From NCBI RefSeq assembly GCF_011839805.1, contig NZ_VWPY01000013.1:1-64000 (forward strand): a stretch of DNA of 64,000 nt. Direction: 5' to 3'. Made by a program: the position numbers and the translations under genes. Origin of the DNA: Kineococcus rubinsiae. GTDB taxonomy: Bacteria > Actinomycetota > Actinomycetes > Actinomycetales > Kineococcaceae. Of the stretch, positions 53,181 to 61,297 are shown piece by piece; within the stretch, counting starts at the first letter, position 1, and each line of letters starts with the position of its first letter. Below the pieces are notes generated by a model. It had not been told where the DNA came from, ran no database searches, and saw only the letters and a list, made by a program, of their open reading frames with translations.

Positions 53181-54067
53181 GCGTCGCTCCCGCGGGAGTA
53201 GCGGGCCGCGACGACCAGGGAGCCGCCGACGACGACGGCCGTCCAGACCACCCAGGCGAGACCGCCCGGGCCGCTGACCGTGCCGTCGACGATCGCCGCC
53301 GCGAGCCGGATCGGCCCGCTGGCCGGGTCCAGCGCGAGCGGCCACTCGTCGGAGAGGACGGTGGAGAGCAGGACCGTGACCACCGGCGCGACGAGCACGA
53401 CCGCGAGGTAGCCGCCGACCGCGAACACGCGCCGCGAGGTGAGCGAGCCGACGAGCAGCCCCAGCACCGTGTGGAAGACGACGACCACGGCCGCGGCCAG
53501 CACGATGCGCGGCAGGTCGCCGATGTTGTCCGCGATCCACCGCCCCGGGTCGTCCGCCGTGGCGATCGAGCCCACGAACAGCACGAGCATCGGGCCTAGC
53601 ACGATGAGCGCGAGCAGCGACAGCGCCGCGAGCGCCGTGCCGACGAGGTACTCCAGCCACGACACCGCCGTCGCGAAGTACAGGGCGAGGACCCGGTCGC
53701 GCCGGTCGCGCGTCAGCATCGAGGGGATGGCCGTGGCGACGAAGGCCAGCAGCACGACCCCGTTGGTGGCCAGCAGGTTCGGGTAGCTGATGAGCTCGGT
53801 GGGCTGCAGCGTCACCTGCGGCACGAGCAGCGGCACCGCCACGACGGCGAGCGCCGGCAGGTAGGCCACGGCGAGCAGCAGGAACGGCCAGACCTTCGAG
53901 CCCGCGCTGCGGCGCAGGCCGAGCGGGCGCCGGACGCTGGAGGCCACGAAGCTCGCGACCGCCGAGGAGCGCGGGCGCAGCGAGCCGCTGTAGCGGGAGT
54001 AGCGGATGTCGTGCAGGACGGCGCGGGGCCCCACCTCCTGCGACGTTCCGGCGAGGTCCTCAGCCAC
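53177..54067 (-). CDS. ABC-2 type transporter permease (pair A)
   Basis: 296 residues with about six helices. A 40-residue cytoplasmic N-terminus (including YSRYSGSLRPRSSAVASFV) leads to helices such as VWPFLLLAVAYLPALAVVAV and LLALIVLGPMLVLFVGSIA. The GTG start overlaps its ATPase gene by 8 nt. It differs clearly in sequence from the pair B permease, so the two pairs are not a recent duplication. Confidence 0.85.
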   Translation of the reverse strand: MAEDLAGTSQEVGPRAVLHDIRYSRYSGSLRPRSSAVASFVASSVRRPLGLRRSAGSKVWPFLLLAVAYLPALAVVAVPLLVPQVTLQPTELISYPNLLATNGVVLLAFVATAIPSMLTRDRRDRVLALYFATAVSWLEYLVGTALAALSLLALIVLGPMLVLFVGSIATADDPGRWIADNIGDLPRIVLAAAVVVVFHTVLGLLVGSLTSRRVFAVGGYLAVVLVAPVVTVLLSTVLSDEWPLALDPASGPIRLAAAIVDGTVSGPGGLAWVVWTAVVVGGSLVVAARYSRGSDA

Positions 54068-55010
54068 CGTGCACCCCCATGGCGTCGACGACGACGTCCT
54101 CGAGCCCGCGGGCCGCGGGCACGAGGTGGCGCAGGCCGACCCCGCGCTCGGCGGCCAGGTCGCGCACCACGTCGAGCGCGGCGTCGGAGCTGCGGTTGAG
54201 GCCGATGTCCCCGGTCGCCGTGGGGGCGACGCGGATGCCCAGCGGGGCGAGCAGCGGCTCCAGCGCGCGGGCGAACTCCCCCACGTCGCCGGAGACCAGG
54301 AGGTCCACGGGACCCGTGAGCGCCTGCTCCACCAAGACGGGGCGCTGCGCCGCGAGGGCTCCCGAGCGCAGGACGACGACCTCGTCGCAGGTGCGCTCGA
54401 TGTCCTCCAGCACGTGGGAGCTGGCGATGACGCGGATGCCCAGGTCGGCGGACAGCCGCCGCACGATGGTCAGCATCTCCTCGCGCCCCGCCGGGTCGAG
54501 GCCCGAGGTCGGCTCGTCGAGCAGGACCAGGTCGGGGCCGTGCACGAGGGCCTGCGCCAGCTTGGTGCGCTGCTGCATGCCGAGGGAGTAGGAGCCCACC
54601 GGGCGGCGGCGCTCCTCCTCCAGCCCGACCGCGAACAGGACCTCGCTGGTGCGGCGCACCGCGTCGCGCCGCCCCAGGCCGCGCATCCGGGCGAGCTGCA
54701 CGCACACGTCCTGCGCGGACAGGTCCGCGGGCAGGCACGGGTGCTCGGGCATGTAGCCGACCCGGCGGCGGACCTCGCGGCGGTCGGCGACGGCGTCGAG
54801 GCCGAGGACGCGCAGCTGCCCCGAGTCCGGCCGGGCGAGGCCGAGCGCGGTGCGCAGGAGGGTGGACTTGCCGGCGCCGTTCGCGCCGAGCAGCCCGGTC
54901 GCGGGCGCGGAGAACGTCACGCTGAGGTGGTCCAGCGCCGTCACGGATCCGAAGGTCTTGCTGACCTGCACGCACTCCAGCCCCGGCGGGGCGGCGGTCT
55001 CGATGCTCAC
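54060..55010 (-). CDS. ABC transporter ATP-binding protein (pair A)
   Basis: 316 residues from the GTG at 55010; a TTG at 55022 is an alternative. Walker [20 protein letters not shown], signature GSYSLGMQQRTKLAQAL, Walker B VLLDEPTSGLDPAG and switch His SSHVLEDIERT. The C-terminal 90 residues form an exporter-type extension. First gene of the operon; the promoter should be in the 83-nt gap shared with the divergent oxidoreductase gene. Confidence 0.92.
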   Translation of the reverse strand: MSIETAAPPGLECVQVSKTFGSVTALDHLSVTFSAPATGLLGANGAGKSTLLRTALGLARPDSGQLRVLGLDAVADRREVRRRVGYMPEHPCLPADLSAQDVCVQLARMRGLGRRDAVRRTSEVLFAVGLEEERRRPVGSYSLGMQQRTKLAQALVHGPDLVLLDEPTSGLDPAGREEMLTIVRRLSADLGIRVIASSHVLEDIERTCDEVVVLRSGALAAQRPVLVEQALTGPVDLLVSGDVGEFARALEPLLAPLGIRVAPTATGDIGLNRSSDAALDVVRDLAAERGVGLRHLVPAARGLEDVVVDAMGVHGG

Positions 55011-55047
55011 GCGGACACACAACCACGCAGCGCCCGGCCGCCTCGTC

Positions 55048-55059
55048 CGCCGATCGGCG
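55048..55059. promoter_or_regulatory. 12-bp palindrome in the ABC-2 / oxidoreductase divergent gap
   Basis: CGCCGATCGGCG, perfectly self-complementary, midway between the starts at 55010 and 55094. Possible operator for both transcripts. Confidence 0.35.
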
Positions 55060-55093
55060 CGCCGCGGGTCGGCTCATCGGCGACGATCACCGG

Positions 55094-56446
55094 GTGACCA
55101 CCACCCCGGGACGACAGGCACCGCACCGCACGGACGAGGGCACCCTCGAGGTGGACGTGGTGGTCCTGGGCACCGGCTCGGGCGGGAAGATGGTCGCCCA
55201 GGAGCTCGCGCGCGCCGGCCGCTCGGTGGCCGTCGTCGAGGCCACCCGCGTCGGCGGGGACTGCCCGTACGTGGCGTGCGTGCCCGCGAAGTCGCTGCTG
55301 CTGTCCGCGCGGGCCGGCCTGCCGTGGACCGCGGCCGCGGCCGTGCGCGACGAGGCGTCGCAGCAGCGCGACGACACCGCCGCCACCGAGGGGCTCGTCG
55401 AGGACGGGATCCACGTGCTGCGGGGCTTCGGCCGCCTGGCCGGCCGCGGGCGGGTCGTCGTGGGCGACACCGAGGTGCGCGCCCCCGTCGTGGTCGTCGC
55501 CACCGGCAGCGCGCCCGTGCGCCCGCCCGTGGACGGCCTCGACGGCGCCCCCACCTGGACCTCCGTCGACGCGCTGTCCTCCGCCGAGCTGCCCGCCCGG
55601 CTCGTGGTGCTCGGCGCGGGCGCGGTGGGCTGCGAGCTCGCCGAGGCCTACAGCGGCCTCGGCAGCGAGGTCGTGCTCGTCCAGCGCAGCGGCCACCTGC
55701 TCTCCGGCGAACCCGCATGGGTCGGCGAGCAGCTCGCGGAGTCGCTGCGCCGCAAGGGCGTCGACGTCCGCACGGGCGCCTCGGCGAAGGCCGTCGTGCG
55801 CACCGGCGACGAGTTCGCCCTCGCGCTGGACGACGGTTCGGACCTGCCCTTCGACCGGCTCCTGCTCGCGACCGGCCGGGCGCCGAACCTCCCGCCGGGC
55901 CTCGACGAGGTGACCGTCGACGCCCGCTGCCGGGTCCTGGCGGACGGGGAGCCGGTCCCCGGGCTCTTCGCGGTCGGCGACGTCACGGGCGTCTCGAAGT
56001 ACACGCACTCCGCCAACCACCAGGCGCGGACCGTCGTCGCGGAGGTCCTCGGCCACGGGCGCGACGCCGACTACTCGGGGGTTCCCCGGGTCGTCTACAC
56101 CGACCCGGCCGTGTTCTGCGTGGGCGACACCGCGCGCACCGAGGGCGTGCTGCGGGCGTCCTTCGACGTGGGCGAGGTCGCCCGGGCGCACCTCGTCGAG
56201 GGCGTGGCCGGCGCCCGCGGCAAGCGCACCGGCGGCCGCGTCGAGCTCGTGGCCGACACCGCCACGGGCGTCCTCGTCGGCGCGGCCTGCCTCGGCCCGG
56301 AGGCGGACTCCTGGGGTGCGGAGCTGGCGCTCGCCGTCCGCGCCCGCCTCGACGTCGACGTGCTCGCCCACCACGTCCGCGCCTTCCCGACCTGGTCGGA
56401 GGCGATCTACCCCGCGCTGCGGGACCTGCTGGACGCCCGCGCCTGA
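55094..56446 (+). CDS. FAD-dependent pyridine nucleotide-disulfide oxidoreductase-like protein
   Basis: 450 residues. FAD-binding VVVLGTGSGGKMVAQELA, redox cysteines C57 and C62 in GGDCPYVACVPAK, NAD(P)-binding VVLGAGAVGCELAEAYSGLG, and the second FAD motif GLFAVGDVTG. The fold matches dihydrolipoamide dehydrogenase or mercuric reductase relatives. The catalytic HPTxxE at the C-terminus reads AFPTWSE (429-436), so the base histidine is replaced by F431. It may therefore reduce a non-disulfide substrate or use another base. GTG start. Confidence 0.9.
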   Translation: MTTTPGRQAPHRTDEGTLEVDVVVLGTGSGGKMVAQELARAGRSVAVVEATRVGGDCPYVACVPAKSLLLSARAGLPWTAAAAVRDEASQQRDDTAATEGLVEDGIHVLRGFGRLAGRGRVVVGDTEVRAPVVVVATGSAPVRPPVDGLDGAPTWTSVDALSSAELPARLVVLGAGAVGCELAEAYSGLGSEVVLVQRSGHLLSGEPAWVGEQLAESLRRKGVDVRTGASAKAVVRTGDEFALALDDGSDLPFDRLLLATGRAPNLPPGLDEVTVDARCRVLADGEPVPGLFAVGDVTGVSKYTHSANHQARTVVAEVLGHGRDADYSGVPRVVYTDPAVFCVGDTARTEGVLRASFDVGEVARAHLVEGVAGARGKRTGGRVELVADTATGVLVGAACLGPEADSWGAELALAVRARLDVDVLAHHVRAFPTWSEAIYPALRDLLDARA

Positions 56447-56457
56447 CGAGGCGCGTA

Positions 56458-56540
56458 CCGGAACGCTGGCGTCATCGCGGGACACGCCGCAGCAGGCCCC
56501 TGCAGGAGCGGCGTGTCGGCGGATGGGGCCAGCGTTCCGG
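56458..56540. repeat. 83-nt nested inverted repeat
   Basis: Outer arms of 13 bp, CCGGAACGCTGGC (56458-56470) and GCCAGCGTTCCGG (56528-56540); then CATC/GATG (56473-56476, 56522-56525); then 10-bp arms GACACGCCGC (56481-56490) and GCGGCGTGTC (56508-56517); an apical GCAGG-CC-CCTGC. It begins 12 nt after the oxidoreductase stop. It could be a strong terminator, a structured RNA, or a REP/MITE-like element with 13-bp terminal repeats. I see no target duplication beside it. Confidence 0.85.
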
Positions 56541-56606
56541 CACGGCTCCCGTCCTTGTCCACAAGGCTGCAGCGCGGGCACGCCCCGCCGCGGCAGGGTC
56601 TCGCGC

Positions 56607-57422
56607 GTGGAGGCGGTCGAGGCGGTGCACGCGTGCGGGGGCGCCGCGCGCGCCGCACGCCTCGTGCGTCTGACCCCGCGGCGCGCCCTGGTCGCCGCCG
56701 TCGCCGCGGGTGAGCTGCTGCGGCCGGTGGCCGGCCTCTACTGCGTGCCCGGCTGCCCACCCGACGTGCTCGCCGCGGCGGCGGCGCGCGGGGTGCGCTC
56801 GTGCCAGAGCGCCGCGGTGGCCCTGGGTCTCGACGTCCTGCACGTCGAGGCGACGCCGCACGTCACGTGCCCGCCCGGCTCGCGCGGCACCTGGCGCGGG
56901 AGCGTGGTGCACCGCCGGCGGGTCGCCGACCTCGACGGCTGCACGGACGTCCTGACGACGGTGCTCGACTGCCTGCGCTGCCTGCCGCGGCGTGAAGCGC
57001 TGGTCCCGGCGGACAGCGCCCTGCGCACCGGCCGGCTGACGGTGGAGGACCTGCACCTCGCGGCCACCCGGATGAACCGCCGGGACCCGCGCCGGGCGCT
57101 GCTGCGGATGGCCGACCCGCGGTCGGGGTCGGCGCTGGAGACGGTGGCGCGCGTGGACCTGCTGGAGGCGGGCCTGCGCGTGCGGACCCAGCAGGGCATC
57201 GAGCCCGCGGGCCGGGTCGACCTCGTCGTCGAGGACCGGCTCGTGGTGGAGGTGGACGGCTACGCGTTCCACGCGAGCGCGCGGCAGCGCTCGGAGGACC
57301 TGCGCCGGGACGCGGAGCTGCACCGGCTCGGCCTGCTGGTGCTGCGCTTCAGCTTCGAGCAGGTGGTGCACCGCCGGGAGTGGTGGCTCGGCGTCGTGCA
57401 CGACGTGCTCGGACCGCGCTGA
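56607..57422 (+). CDS. AbiEi-like N-domain / DUF559 (PD-(D/E)XK-like) protein
   Basis: 271 residues from a GTG. The N-terminal 75 residues resemble the winged helix of AbiEi-type antitoxins (LTPRRALVAAVAAGELLRPV then GLYCVPGC). The C-terminus looks like the DUF559 restriction-endonuclease-like fold: RVDLVVEDRLVVEVDGYAFH gives the D-x-x-x then E-V-D core, followed by RSEDLRRDAELHRLG and a final strand LLVLRFSFEQVV. Such proteins are common in actinobacteria without a known partner, and none is adjacent here. Role unknown; possibly defence-related by family association only. Confidence 0.75.
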   Translation: MEAVEAVHACGGAARAARLVRLTPRRALVAAVAAGELLRPVAGLYCVPGCPPDVLAAAAARGVRSCQSAAVALGLDVLHVEATPHVTCPPGSRGTWRGSVVHRRRVADLDGCTDVLTTVLDCLRCLPRREALVPADSALRTGRLTVEDLHLAATRMNRRDPRRALLRMADPRSGSALETVARVDLLEAGLRVRTQQGIEPAGRVDLVVEDRLVVEVDGYAFHASARQRSEDLRRDAELHRLGLLVLRFSFEQVVHRREWWLGVVHDVLGPR

Positions 57423-57455
57423 GCCGGTGCGTGGCGGGCTTACCCTGGAGGGGTT

Positions 57456-58580
57456 GTGCAGTGCGACTACTTCGACTCCGGTGCGTGCCGTTCGTGCACC
57501 CTCATGGGCACGCCGTACCCCCTGCAGCTGAGCGGGCGCGGCGACCGCGTGCGCGAGGTCCTCGCCGCGCACCCCGGCACGACGTGGCTGCCGCCCGTCG
57601 AGAGCCCGGAGTCGGACTACCGGAACAAGGCCAAGATGGTCGTCGGCGGCACCGTGGACGCGCCGACCATCGGGCTGCTCGATCGCGACGGGCGCCCCGT
57701 CGACATCCGCGGCTGCGGCGTCTGCACGCCGGGGGTGCGGGCCGTGCTGCCGGTGCTGGCGGAGTTCGTCACGACCGCCGGCCTGACGCCGTACGACGTC
57801 GCGGCGCGCCGCGGTGAGCTGAAGTACCTCCTCGTCACCGACTCCCCCGACGGCCGCGTCATGGTGCGCTTCGTGCTGCGCTCGACGGAGCCGCTGCCCC
57901 GCCTGCGCAAGCACCTGCCCGCGCTGCTGCGGCGCCTGCCGCAGCTCGAGGTCGTCACGGCCAACCTGCTGCCCGAGCACAAGGCCGTCGTCGAGGGCGA
58001 GGAGGAGGTCGTCCTCACCGAGCGCTCGACGCTGTCCATGCGCGTCAACGACCTCGACCTGCACCTGCGGCCGCAGAGCTTCTTCCAGACCAACACGTCC
58101 GTCGCGGCCGCGCTGTACCGGCAGGCGCGCGCGTGGACGGAGGAGCTGCAGCCCGCCTCGGTGTGGGACCTGTACTGCGGCGTGGGCGGTTTCGCGCTGC
58201 ACTGCGCGGCCCCGGGGCGCGACGTCGTCGGCGTCGAGACCAGCGCCGAAGCGGCCGCGAGCGCCCGGCAGAGCGCGCGCGACGCGGGGTTCGACGGCGT
58301 CCGGTTCGAGGTCGGGGACGCGACGGAGTTCGCCCTCGCGGCGCCCGCGCCGCCGGACCTGGTCATCGTCAACCCGCCCCGGCGCGGCCTGGGAGCACCC
58401 CTGAGCCGGTGGCTGGAGGAGTCCGGCGTCCGCCACGTCCTCTACTCCAGCTGCAACGTCACCTCGCTCGCGAAGGACCTCGACGCCATGCCGTCGCTGC
58501 GCCCGCACGTCGGTCGCGTCCTCGACATGTTCCCGCAGACGGCGCACCAGGAGGTCGCGGTCCTGCTCGGACGCGACTGA
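57456..58580 (+). CDS. rlmC: 23S rRNA (uracil-C5)-methyltransferase RlmC/RumB type
   Basis: 374 residues. Cysteines C3, C11 and C14 (CDYFDSGACRSCTL) with the later GCGVC would hold the [4Fe-4S] cluster of the RumA/RumB family. The methyltransferase domain has LYCGVGGFALHCA for SAM, IVNPPRRGLG, and the catalytic cysteine in YSSCNVTSLAKDL. It methylates a uracil in 23S rRNA, position 747 in the best-known enzyme. GTG start at 57456, 33 nt after the DUF559 gene. Confidence 0.94.
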   Translation: MQCDYFDSGACRSCTLMGTPYPLQLSGRGDRVREVLAAHPGTTWLPPVESPESDYRNKAKMVVGGTVDAPTIGLLDRDGRPVDIRGCGVCTPGVRAVLPVLAEFVTTAGLTPYDVAARRGELKYLLVTDSPDGRVMVRFVLRSTEPLPRLRKHLPALLRRLPQLEVVTANLLPEHKAVVEGEEEVVLTERSTLSMRVNDLDLHLRPQSFFQTNTSVAAALYRQARAWTEELQPASVWDLYCGVGGFALHCAAPGRDVVGVETSAEAAASARQSARDAGFDGVRFEVGDATEFALAAPAPPDLVIVNPPRRGLGAPLSRWLEESGVRHVLYSSCNVTSLAKDLDAMPSLRPHVGRVLDMFPQTAHQEVAVLLGRD

Positions 58581-58698
58581 CCCGCCGGCCCGGCCCCGCA
58601 CGACACGCCGGTTGATCACGAACCGGCGGGGCGGTGCCGGCGGGCGCGACGGGGGTGGGACAGTGGCGGTCCGCAGTTCCCGGGCCGGAGGAGGAGTC

Positions 58699-59715
58699 GT
58701 GCCGACGACGGGTGCGCCGACCCTGGAGTCCGTGGCCGCACGCGCCGGGGTGTCCCGCGCGACGGCCGGGCGGGTGCTGTCCGGCTCCGACCGCGTCGGC
58801 CCCGCGGCCCGCGACGCCGTGCTGCAGGCCGCGGCGGACCTGTCCTACGTGACGAACCAGGCCGCGCGCTCGCTCGTGACGCGGCGCAGCGGCTCCGTGG
58901 CGCTCGTCGTCGTCGAGCCCGTCGAGCGGTTCTTCTCCGACTCCTACTTCCCGCTCGTCCTCAGCGGGGCGCAGGCGGTCCTCGCCGCGCGCGAGGTCCA
59001 GCTCGTGCTCGTCGTCCTGTCGACGAGCCGGGAGCGGGAGCGCTTCGAGCGCTACGCCCGCGGCGGCCACGTGGACGGGGCGATCCTCGTCTCCGTGCAC
59101 GGTGCGGACCCGCTGCCGCAGCACCTGCTCGACGCGGGCATCCCCGTGGTCATGTCGGGGCGGCCCTACGACGAGGACTCCACGGTCCCCTACGTCTCCG
59201 CGGACAACGTGGGCGGCGCCCGCGCGGCGACCCGCTACCTGCTGGACTCCGGCTGCCGGGAGGTCGTCAGCGTCACGGGCCCCATGGACATGCGGGTGGG
59301 CCAGGACCGGCTGCGCGGCTTCCAGCAGGAGCTGAAGTCCGCCCGGCGCCGCTACGGCCGGCAGCTGGCCGTGGCCGGCGACTTCAGCGTCGCGGGCGGG
59401 CGGGCCGCCACCGAGACCCTGCTGCAGCGCCACCCCGGCCTCGACGGCATCTTCGCCGCGAACGACCTGATGGCCGCCGGCGCGCTGCAGGCGCTCGCGG
59501 CCGCGGGCGTCGCCGTCCCCGGGGCGGTCCGGGTCATCGGCTTCGACGACGCCCCCCTCGCCGCCGCGGCCACCCCGCCCCTGACCACCGTGCGCCAGCC
59601 CGTCGTGGAGATGGGCCGGGAGCTCGCGCACATGCTCCTGCAGGTCGTCGACGGCGGTGAGCCCCCGGCGCCCGTCGTGGTCGCCACGGAGATCGTGCGC
59701 CGCGCCACCGCCTGA
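58699..59715 (+). CDS. LacI-family regulator of the beta-glucoside locus (CebR-like)
   Basis: 338 residues from the GTG at 58699, which has GGAGGAGGAG just upstream. HTH: TLESVAARAGVSRATAGRVL and the hinge helix NQAARSLVTRR; the periplasmic-binding-like domain follows (YVSADNVGGARAATRYLLDS, GIFAANDLMAAGALQAL, IGFDDAPLA). It lies upstream of twin palindromes with the GAGAGCGCTCTC core, which resemble the TGGGAGCGCTCCCA sites of CebR/CelR. It likely represses the importer and beta-glucosidase and is released by cellobiose or a related sugar. Name withheld because the ligand is inferred. Confidence 0.9.
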   Translation: MPTTGAPTLESVAARAGVSRATAGRVLSGSDRVGPAARDAVLQAAADLSYVTNQAARSLVTRRSGSVALVVVEPVERFFSDSYFPLVLSGAQAVLAAREVQLVLVVLSTSRERERFERYARGGHVDGAILVSVHGADPLPQHLLDAGIPVVMSGRPYDEDSTVPYVSADNVGGARAATRYLLDSGCREVVSVTGPMDMRVGQDRLRGFQQELKSARRRYGRQLAVAGDFSVAGGRAATETLLQRHPGLDGIFAANDLMAAGALQALAAAGVAVPGAVRVIGFDDAPLAAAATPPLTTVRQPVVEMGRELAHMLLQVVDGGEPPAPVVVATEIVRRATA

Positions 59716-59763
59716 CCCGCACCCGCCGCGCGGCGGGTCCTGCGCACGGCACCGCCGCGCTGG

Positions 59764-59769
59764 TTGACA
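59764..59769 (+). promoter_or_regulatory. Candidate -35 element of the beta-glucoside operon
   Basis: TTGACA, consensus, 34 nt upstream of the first LacI-type operator. A clear -10 hexamer is not recognisable at the usual 17-18 nt spacing, so the promoter is only partly supported. Confidence 0.4.
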
Positions 59770-59802
59770 CCTGGTCGTCCCCGAGGCACCCTTGGCAAAT
59801 CC

Positions 59803-59820
59803 TGTGAGAGCGCTCTCGCA
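59803..59820. promoter_or_regulatory. LacI-type operator O1 of the beta-glucoside operon
   Basis: TGTGAGAGCGCTCTCGCA, palindromic at 8 of 9 positions per arm with a perfect GAGAGCGCTCTC core (59806-59817). Its centre is 31 bp from that of O2. Confidence 0.88.
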
Positions 59821-59833
59821 CTCGTTCGACGCT

Positions 59834-59851
59834 CGCGAGAGCGCTCTCACA
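59834..59851. promoter_or_regulatory. LacI-type operator O2 of the beta-glucoside operon
   Basis: CGCGAGAGCGCTCTCACA, the inverse complement of O1 at 17 of 18 positions, same core at 59837-59848. It lies 58 nt upstream of the binding-protein start, where a bound repressor would block transcription. Confidence 0.88.
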
Positions 59852-59909
59852 CTCCGCTCCCCCGATCAACGTCGATCCGCCGCCGAGGCGGGGCTCCCGA
59901 GGAGAACCC

Positions 59910-61217
59910 ATGTCCACCACCCGCAGGTCGACCGCCGCCGTCGTGGCCGCCGCCCTCAGCACCGCCGTCCTGCTCACCAGCTGCAGCAGCTCCGGCACCG
60001 GATCGACCGAGGCCACCGGGGCGGACGGGAAGACGAACCTCACCGTCAGCCTCTTCGGCACCTTCGGGCTCGACGAGGCCGGCCTGTTCGACGAGTACGA
60101 GAAGCTGAACCCCGACGTCACCATCACCTACGAGTCCACGCAGGGCGAGAACACCTACTGGCCTGCGCTGCAGACGAAGCTGGCCTCGGGCAACGGTGCC
60201 GCGGACGTGCAGGGCATCGAGGTCGGCCGCATCGCCGACGTCGTCGCCAACCAGTCCAGCAAGTGGACCGACCTGTCCACCACGGTCGCGGGCGACCAGG
60301 TCCCGAACTACCTCCCCTGGAAGAGCGCCGCCGCGACGACGGAGGACGGCAAGGTCCTCGGCGTCGGCACGGACATCGGCCCCATGGCCCTGTGCTACCG
60401 CAGCGACCTGCTGACGCAGGCCGGCCTCCCCTCCGCCCCGGCGGACGTCGCCGCGCAGCTCGGCAGCTGGGACGACTACACGGCGATGGGCGAGAAGTTC
60501 AAGGCCGCCGCCCCCGCGGGCACCGCGTGGACCGACTCGGCGGGTGGCCTCTACAACGCCATCATCTCCACGCAGGAGGAGATCTACTACGACGAGGCCG
60601 GGAAGCTGGTCTACGACACCAACCCCGCCGTGAAGGACGCCTTCGACACGGCGGCCGCCGCGGCCGAGCAGGGCCTCACCGCCAAGCTCGAGCAGTTCGA
60701 GGACCCGGCGTGGGACAAGGGCTTCGGCGGCGGTTCCTTCGCCACGATCGCCTGCCCCGCGTGGATGGTCGGCTACATCAAGGGCAAGGCCGGGGACGCC
60801 GGCACCGGTCAGTGGAACGTGACGTCGCTGCCCGGCGGCGCGGGCGGCAACTGGGGCGGCGCCTACCTCGGCATCCCGAAGTCCAGCAAGAACGTCGAGG
60901 CCGCGGCGAAGCTCGTCAAGTGGCTGACCGACCCGGAGCAGCAGGCGAAGGTGTTCGAGGTGGGCGGGAACTTCCCGTCCAACACGGGCGCGATCGACCT
61001 CGTGACGGGCACGAAGGACGCCTACTTCCAGGACGCCCCCATCGGGCAGATCTTCTCCGCCGCGGCCGAGTCCGCGCCGACGCAGATCCTCGGTGAGGAC
61101 GACGCCGTGGTGAAGACGGCCCTCGTGCAGTCCCTGCTGTCGGTGGAGACCAACGGCGTCTCCGCGGCCGACGCGTGGAAGAACGCGGCGAAGACCATCG
61201 ACAACCAGGTCGGCTGA
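59910..61217 (+). CDS. Sugar-binding lipoprotein of the beta-glucoside importer (CebE-like)
   Basis: 435 residues, SBP_bac_1 type. Signal peptide with lipobox VLLTSC, lipid-attachment C25. Family body features: GTFGLDEAGLFDEYEKLNP, LQTKLASGNGAADVQGIEVG and a C-terminal AAKLVKWLTDPEQQAKVFEV. ATG with CGAGGAG upstream. First gene after the operators; a 13-bp hairpin follows it, before the first permease. The cognate sugar is probably cellobiose or another beta-glucoside, judged from the LacI operator type and the GH1 gene. Confidence 0.93.
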   Translation: MSTTRRSTAAVVAAALSTAVLLTSCSSSGTGSTEATGADGKTNLTVSLFGTFGLDEAGLFDEYEKLNPDVTITYESTQGENTYWPALQTKLASGNGAADVQGIEVGRIADVVANQSSKWTDLSTTVAGDQVPNYLPWKSAAATTEDGKVLGVGTDIGPMALCYRSDLLTQAGLPSAPADVAAQLGSWDDYTAMGEKFKAAAPAGTAWTDSAGGLYNAIISTQEEIYYDEAGKLVYDTNPAVKDAFDTAAAAAEQGLTAKLEQFEDPAWDKGFGGGSFATIACPAWMVGYIKGKAGDAGTGQWNVTSLPGGAGGNWGGAYLGIPKSSKNVEAAAKLVKWLTDPEQQAKVFEVGGNFPSNTGAIDLVTGTKDAYFQDAPIGQIFSAAAESAPTQILGEDDAVVKTALVQSLLSVETNGVSAADAWKNAAKTIDNQVG

Positions 61218-61235
61218 GTCCGCACCTCACGAGAG

Positions 61236-61266
61236 GGGGGCGGCCGGTCCCGCACCGGCCGCCCCC
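61236..61266 (+). terminator. Intercistronic hairpin between binding protein and permease
   Basis: Perfect 13-bp stem: arms GGGGGCGGCCGGT (61236-61248) and ACCGGCCGCCCCC (61254-61266), loop of 5 nt, inside an 80-nt gap. It probably acts as a partial terminator or 3' stabiliser that raises binding-protein output relative to the permeases. Confidence 0.8.
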
Positions 61267-61297
61267 ACCGTCGAGCCCACTCGCGAGGAGAGACGCC

